From Deltaproteobacteria bacterium (lineage in GTDB: Bacteria > Myxococcota > XYA12-FULL-58-9), in contig JACRCV010000059.1 of NCBI GenBank assembly GCA_016218825.1, forward strand, positions 1-38,411: a stretch of DNA of 38,411 nt, written 5' to 3'. The translations under genes and the position numbers were made by a program. The stretch's first letter is position 1; each line of letters starts with the position of its first letter. Below the pieces are notes generated by a model. It worked only from the letters and a program-made list of their open reading frames with translations, did not search any database and was not told where the DNA came from. This document shows positions 35,585 through 38,411 of the stretch, one piece after another.

Positions 35585-36982
35585 ATGACGATGATTGGCT
35601 CACTCGATTCCTCGGCTCTGAATCAGATGGATCCGGCGTTCTTCGATCCGAGCGGCATGCTCGGCCCCGGCATGACCAACTTCTTCGGCAAGATGCAAAA
35701 CGACCCGAACCTGCTGAACCGCACCATCGAGCGGTCGCAGAATCGGGAGATCAAGCTGACCACCGGCTCGTTCGAGCGCATCAAGGGCACGAACGCCAAG
35801 GGCGAGGTGGCGGGTCACGTCACCTGGGCGAGCCCTCCCTCGGAAAAATACAGTCAGGCCCGCGAGCAGGCGGGCCAGTTCGTGGCGATGCCGCTCGAGA
35901 AGGCCGGCAAGATCCACATCGTCGAGGAAGGCGGCAAGGAGGGCTCCAAGGCCAAGGCGCTGGCCCTCGAGCCCAAGGCGTTCACCAAGTGGGTTGACGA
36001 ACGGATGAACTGCGGCGATCCGAAGATCGTCGGCCAGACCAAGAAGTTCCTCGAGGCCAACGGCATCGTCAAGACCGACTCCGGCAAGTACATGGTGCAC
36101 CTGATGCCGGAGGCCGGGGCGTACAACAACCTGTTCCCCGGCATGGGCAACAACGCCGTGGGCTCGAACGTCTTCTCGACGCTGCAGAACAGCAGCTGGG
36201 TGTTGCCGATGTTGGGCATCGGCGCCGGCGCGGCGGGCGGGTACATGATGGGCGGCAAGGGCGGCGCCGCGGTGGGTGCGCTCGGCACCTTGCCGATGAT
36301 GGCGGTCGCGGCGCTGGCGCTGAAGAGCACAGCCGGCGGCGGGGCCTTGGCTCCAGGGCTCGTGGGCCTGGGCGGCGCGGGCGCGGCCGGCTACCTCGGC
36401 AACTTCGGGAGCGCGGCGGGCTGGGGCCTGGGCGCCACCGCGATGGGCCTCGCCGGCATGGACGGCATGGCCTACAACATGAAGAAGCAGATGCGCAGCT
36501 ACGCCGACCAGTCGAAGATGGATTCGCTGATCGCGATGTGCAACAACCCCGGCATCCCGATCGAAGACCTGATCGCGATGTTCATGGCGCAGATGGCCGA
36601 CACCTACGAGAACAAGCTGCGCGAGAAGCTCGAGGAGACCGCGCGCGCCGAGAAGCGCGAGAACGAGCGCGAGCGCGAGAAGGACCAGGGCCGCATGGTC
36701 AGCAGCAGCATCTCGGCCTTGGGCTCGATGGCGGCGATCATCCCCGGGGTCGGCACCGGCGTGGCGATGGCGGCGCAGGCCGGCGGCATGTTCTACAACC
36801 AGTACACCGACGCCAAGATCGCGGCCAAGGACGCCGCCGGCGGCCACACCAAGTCCAGCACCATCCTGATGCAGGAAGTGCAGATCTTGATGAACACGTG
36901 GAAGCAGGTGAACGAGCTCTTGTCCAACCTGGCCAAGACGATGAATGACATGGCGATGACCCCGATCCGCAACCTGCGGTAG
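35585..36982 (+). CDS. Gly/Ala-rich membrane-active protein, translocator-like
   Basis: 465 residues, with no signal peptide. Residues 1-200 are soluble and mixed. Residues 203-292 are a long Gly/Ala/Met-rich hydrophobic stretch that could form two or three membrane segments (SSWVLPMLGIGAGAAGGYMM; TLPMMAVAALAL; GLVGLGGAGAAGYLG). Residues 312-370 form a helical, strongly charged coiled coil (ENKLREKLEETARAEKRENE). Residues 371-403 are a second hydrophobic hairpin (SSISALGSMAAIIPGVGTGV). The C-terminal 45 residues are an amphipathic helix (EVQILMNTWKQVNELLSNLA). Hydrophobic hairpins, a coiled coil, no signal and flanking SycD-like genes recall type III translocators such as IpaB/YopB and filament proteins. 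I found no clear sequence match, so this rests on architecture. A strong terminator follows. Confidence 0.7.
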   Translation: MTMIGSLDSSALNQMDPAFFDPSGMLGPGMTNFFGKMQNDPNLLNRTIERSQNREIKLTTGSFERIKGTNAKGEVAGHVTWASPPSEKYSQAREQAGQFVAMPLEKAGKIHIVEEGGKEGSKAKALALEPKAFTKWVDERMNCGDPKIVGQTKKFLEANGIVKTDSGKYMVHLMPEAGAYNNLFPGMGNNAVGSNVFSTLQNSSWVLPMLGIGAGAAGGYMMGGKGGAAVGALGTLPMMAVAALALKSTAGGGALAPGLVGLGGAGAAGYLGNFGSAAGWGLGATAMGLAGMDGMAYNMKKQMRSYADQSKMDSLIAMCNNPGIPIEDLIAMFMAQMADTYENKLREKLEETARAEKRENEREREKDQGRMVSSSISALGSMAAIIPGVGTGVAMAAQAGGMFYNQYTDAKIAAKDAAGGHTKSSTILMQEVQILMNTWKQVNELLSNLAKTMNDMAMTPIRNLR

Positions 36983-37000
36983 ACCGGCGCCGGAGCGCGA

Positions 37001-37037
37001 AGCGGCGGGTTGGCGCGAGTCGGCCCGCCGCTTTTCT
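37001..37037 (+). terminator. Rho-independent terminator
   Basis: AGCGGCGGG (37001-37009) pairs perfectly with CCCGCCGCT (37024-37032) around a 14-base loop and is followed by TTTTCT. It sits 19 bases past the stop of the translocator-like gene and separates it from the second TPR gene. Confidence 0.85.
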
Positions 37038-37086
37038 ATTGGCGCGAGCCGGGCGCACGCCGACCCGGCCGTGGCTGCCGGGGCAA

Positions 37087-37115
37087 TTGTGCCCTTCGTC
37101 GATGTGAGATAGGTA
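37087..37115 (+). promoter_or_regulatory. Candidate promoter of the second TPR gene
   Basis: TTGTGC (37087-37092), 17 bases, TAGGTA (37110-37115), then GTG at 37122 exactly seven bases on. The GATGTGAGA inside the spacer (37101-37109) also occurs at 35534-35542 before the translocator-like gene, a possible shared control site. Confidence 0.45.
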
Positions 37116-37121
37116 CGGGGC

Positions 37122-37925
37122 GTGTCGGGCGCGGCGGAAGCCGCCCGGCGCGTGGAGGACTTCATGGCCGACCTGAAGAAGAACGCCGGCACCGTCTCGG
37201 TGGACCAGGCGCTGAAGAAGATCGACATCGACGAGATGCAGCGGATGATCGACAAGGGCGAGGTCGAGCTGCCGACCTCGACGCCGCCGACGATCGAAGA
37301 CACCTACACCGCGGCCAACATCGAGAAGTTCATCCTCGGCGAGATCACCTGGGCGCAGCTCCAAGGCATCACCATGGAGCAGGCCTACGCGATCGCCGAG
37401 TTCGGTTACGGGCTGTACAAAGAGGGCAAGTTCCACGACGCCCAGAAGGTGTTCGAGGGGCTCGTGATCTGCAACCCCTACGACTCCTACTTCCACAACA
37501 TGCTCGGCGCGGTCTACCAGCAGCTCGACATGAAAGACGAGGCGCTCGAGTCGTACAGCAACGCCGTCGAGCTCGACAGCGACAACCTGCACGCCTTCGT
37601 CAACCGCGGCGAGCTGCTGCTGCAAAACGGCGACTTCGACAAGGCCTTGGACGACCTACGGCACGCGATCGGCCTCGACCCGGACGGCAAAGAAGCCGCC
37701 GGCCTGCGGGCCCGTGCCCTCGCCACCGCCACCGCCAACGCGATGGAGGCGATCCAGAAAGTCATGGCCGGCGCCGCCAAAGGTACCTCCGCGGCGAAGC
37801 CTGCCACGACCGCGAAGGCCGTCACTCCCAAGCCGATGGGCAAGACCGCGAGCAAGTCCGGCGCCAAGCCCAAGCCCATGGGCAAGACCGACAGCAAAGC
37901 CGCAAAAGCCAAGAAGAGTCGCTAG
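37122..37925 (+). CDS. SycD-like TPR protein with Lys/Ala/Pro-rich tail
   Basis: 267 residues from GTG at 37122; an internal ATG at 37164 is an alternative. The region 60-190 resembles the upstream TPR protein: QGITMEQAYAIAEFGYGLYK and AQKVFEGLVICNPYDSYFHN, with TPR units at about 87-120, 121-154 and 155-188. The N-terminal 60 residues are extra and charged (EDFMADLKKNAGTVSVDQAL). Residues 222-267 are a low-complexity basic tail in which PKPMGKT occurs twice, suited to binding DNA, RNA or an acidic partner, or to a flexible linker. Placement behind the translocator-like gene suggests a second chaperone or a docking protein. Paralogy with the first TPR gene is plain from the shared E-x-x-Y-A-I-A-x-x-G-Y and (I/V)FEGLV. 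Confidence 0.8.
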   Translation: MSGAAEAARRVEDFMADLKKNAGTVSVDQALKKIDIDEMQRMIDKGEVELPTSTPPTIEDTYTAANIEKFILGEITWAQLQGITMEQAYAIAEFGYGLYKEGKFHDAQKVFEGLVICNPYDSYFHNMLGAVYQQLDMKDEALESYSNAVELDSDNLHAFVNRGELLLQNGDFDKALDDLRHAIGLDPDGKEAAGLRARALATATANAMEAIQKVMAGAAKGTSAAKPATTAKAVTPKPMGKTASKSGAKPKPMGKTDSKAAKAKKSR

Positions 37926-38027
37926 AGCCGCTCGAAAAACAACAACAGCGTTTCTTGTTCGGGCGGTCGCGGCAACGACCCGCACGACAGGCCGCTGGCC
38001 GCCGTAGGCGGGCCGTGCTGTTTCTTT

Positions 38028-38173
38028 CTCGGAACGGCCGCACTGTGCTCCTCGGGGGGGCACCGCTCGCCTCCGTGGGAGACTTCGTCCGGGTAGTGCC
38101 GCAATCGACGCCAAGTGCCGAACGTGGGCTTTGCGCCTTCGACCGACGCGCCACCGTCGGTTCGCGGCCCCCC
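38028..38173. repeat. 238-bp-period direct repeat, copy 1
   Basis: This 146-bp segment, from CTCGGAACGGCCG to CGCGGCCCCCC, recurs at 38266-38411 with only two base differences (G/A and T/C near 38093-38096). The offset is exactly 238 bp. A 92-bp stretch separates the copies. Confidence 0.9.
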
Positions 38174-38227
38174 CACTGCGGTGCGCGCGCGGCCTCGTTC
38201 GATCGCGGTCGCGCCGTAGAAGTGGCT

Positions 38228-38260
38228 GGCACCTTTTCGGCACCTTTTCGGCACCTTTTC
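38228..38260. repeat. Three tandem 11-bp units
   Basis: GGCACCTTTTC occurs three times head to tail and runs into a G tract just before repeat copy 2. The units contain T runs that are unusual in this GC-rich DNA. Confidence 0.9.
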
Positions 38261-38265
38261 GGGGG

Positions 38266-38411
38266 CTCGGAACGGCCGCACTGTGCTCCTCGGGGGGGCA
38301 CCGCTCGCCTCCGTGGGAGACTTCGTCCAGGCAGTGCCGCAATCGACGCCAAGTGCCGAACGTGGGCTTTGCGCCTTCGACCGACGCGCCACCGTCGGTT
38401 CGCGGCCCCCC
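38266..38411. repeat. 238-bp-period direct repeat, copy 2 (cut by window end)
   Basis: Second copy of the 146-bp segment at 38028-38173. It is still matching when the window ends, so the array may continue. Confidence 0.9.

Larger units (their letters stand above)
37926..38411. other. Gene-free right end with tandem repeats
   Basis: No gene is supported in this stretch. Long open frames on both strands are a product of high GC and of the repeats. It holds a 9-bp imperfect hairpin (37928-37936 with 37958-37966), just past the last stop and without a T run, plus the repeats listed separately. Confidence 0.6.

Noticed and set aside
37656-38392. Several minus-strand frames in the repeat region, with repeated peptides
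   Set aside because: The peptides repeat only because the DNA repeats; different frames are open at once, with no start signal and biased composition.

Overview
The window is GC-rich DNA (about 70 percent by eye) from a Gram-negative bacterium with an outer membrane and lipopolysaccharide. Gene content points to Myxococcota or a related deltaproteobacterial lineage. It has a mitochondrial-type EF-G of the kind found in spirochaetes, planctomycetes and deltaproteobacteria, very large Cys-rich and EGF/RCC1 lipoproteins, a Ser/Thr kinase of the myxobacterial type, GTG and TTG starts, and an rpoN-ptsN-hprK-rapZ-PTS cluster. TAG, TGA and TAA all appear as ordinary stops.

Layout from the left. Positions 1-190 are the left end of an IS21-family element, with an istA start on the minus strand and three terminal repeats; it abuts a short AT-richer remnant (191-414). 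A large lipoprotein follows on the minus strand (473-3715). A two-gene unit encodes EF-G (4016-6121) and a KaiC/RecA-like ATPase with an unusual C-terminal domain (6139-7431). Next comes a lipoprotein built of EGF repeats and an RCC1-type propeller (7577-10375). An envelope unit encodes a LolA-like carrier, a TamB-like protein and an Omp85 protein with seven POTRA-like repeats (10414-18072). A minus-strand GAF protein (18122-18730) diverges from the Kdo unit kdsB-pyrG-kdsA-kdsC (18757-22506). pyrG carries an in-frame TAG. A minus-strand Ser/Thr kinase with two cyclic-nucleotide-binding-like domains converges on kdsC. Then come a small exported protein, an LpxL-like acyltransferase, lptA and lptB, rpoN, and the regulatory PTS set ptsN-hprK-rapZ-EIIA(Man)-HPr-EI, followed by a short unknown gene.

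The right end (34898-37925) is the most unusual part. Two SycD/LcrH-type TPR proteins flank a 465-residue Gly/Ala-rich, membrane-active-looking protein, an arrangement that resembles a type III secretion chaperone/translocator cassette without any visible secretion apparatus. The last 486 bases hold no gene but carry two near-identical 146-bp copies 238 bp apart, the second cut by the window edge.

Three themes link the genes. One is outer-membrane construction: Kdo synthesis and activation (using CTP from PyrG), lipid A acylation, LPS transport, lipoprotein transport and beta-barrel/TAM assembly. The second is sigma-54 and nitrogen/carbon PTS regulation. The third is surface or secreted proteins. 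Several promoters look alike, TTGnnn-16/17-hexamer with the start codon only 7 to 15 bases past the -10, which suggests that leaderless or nearly leaderless transcripts are common here.
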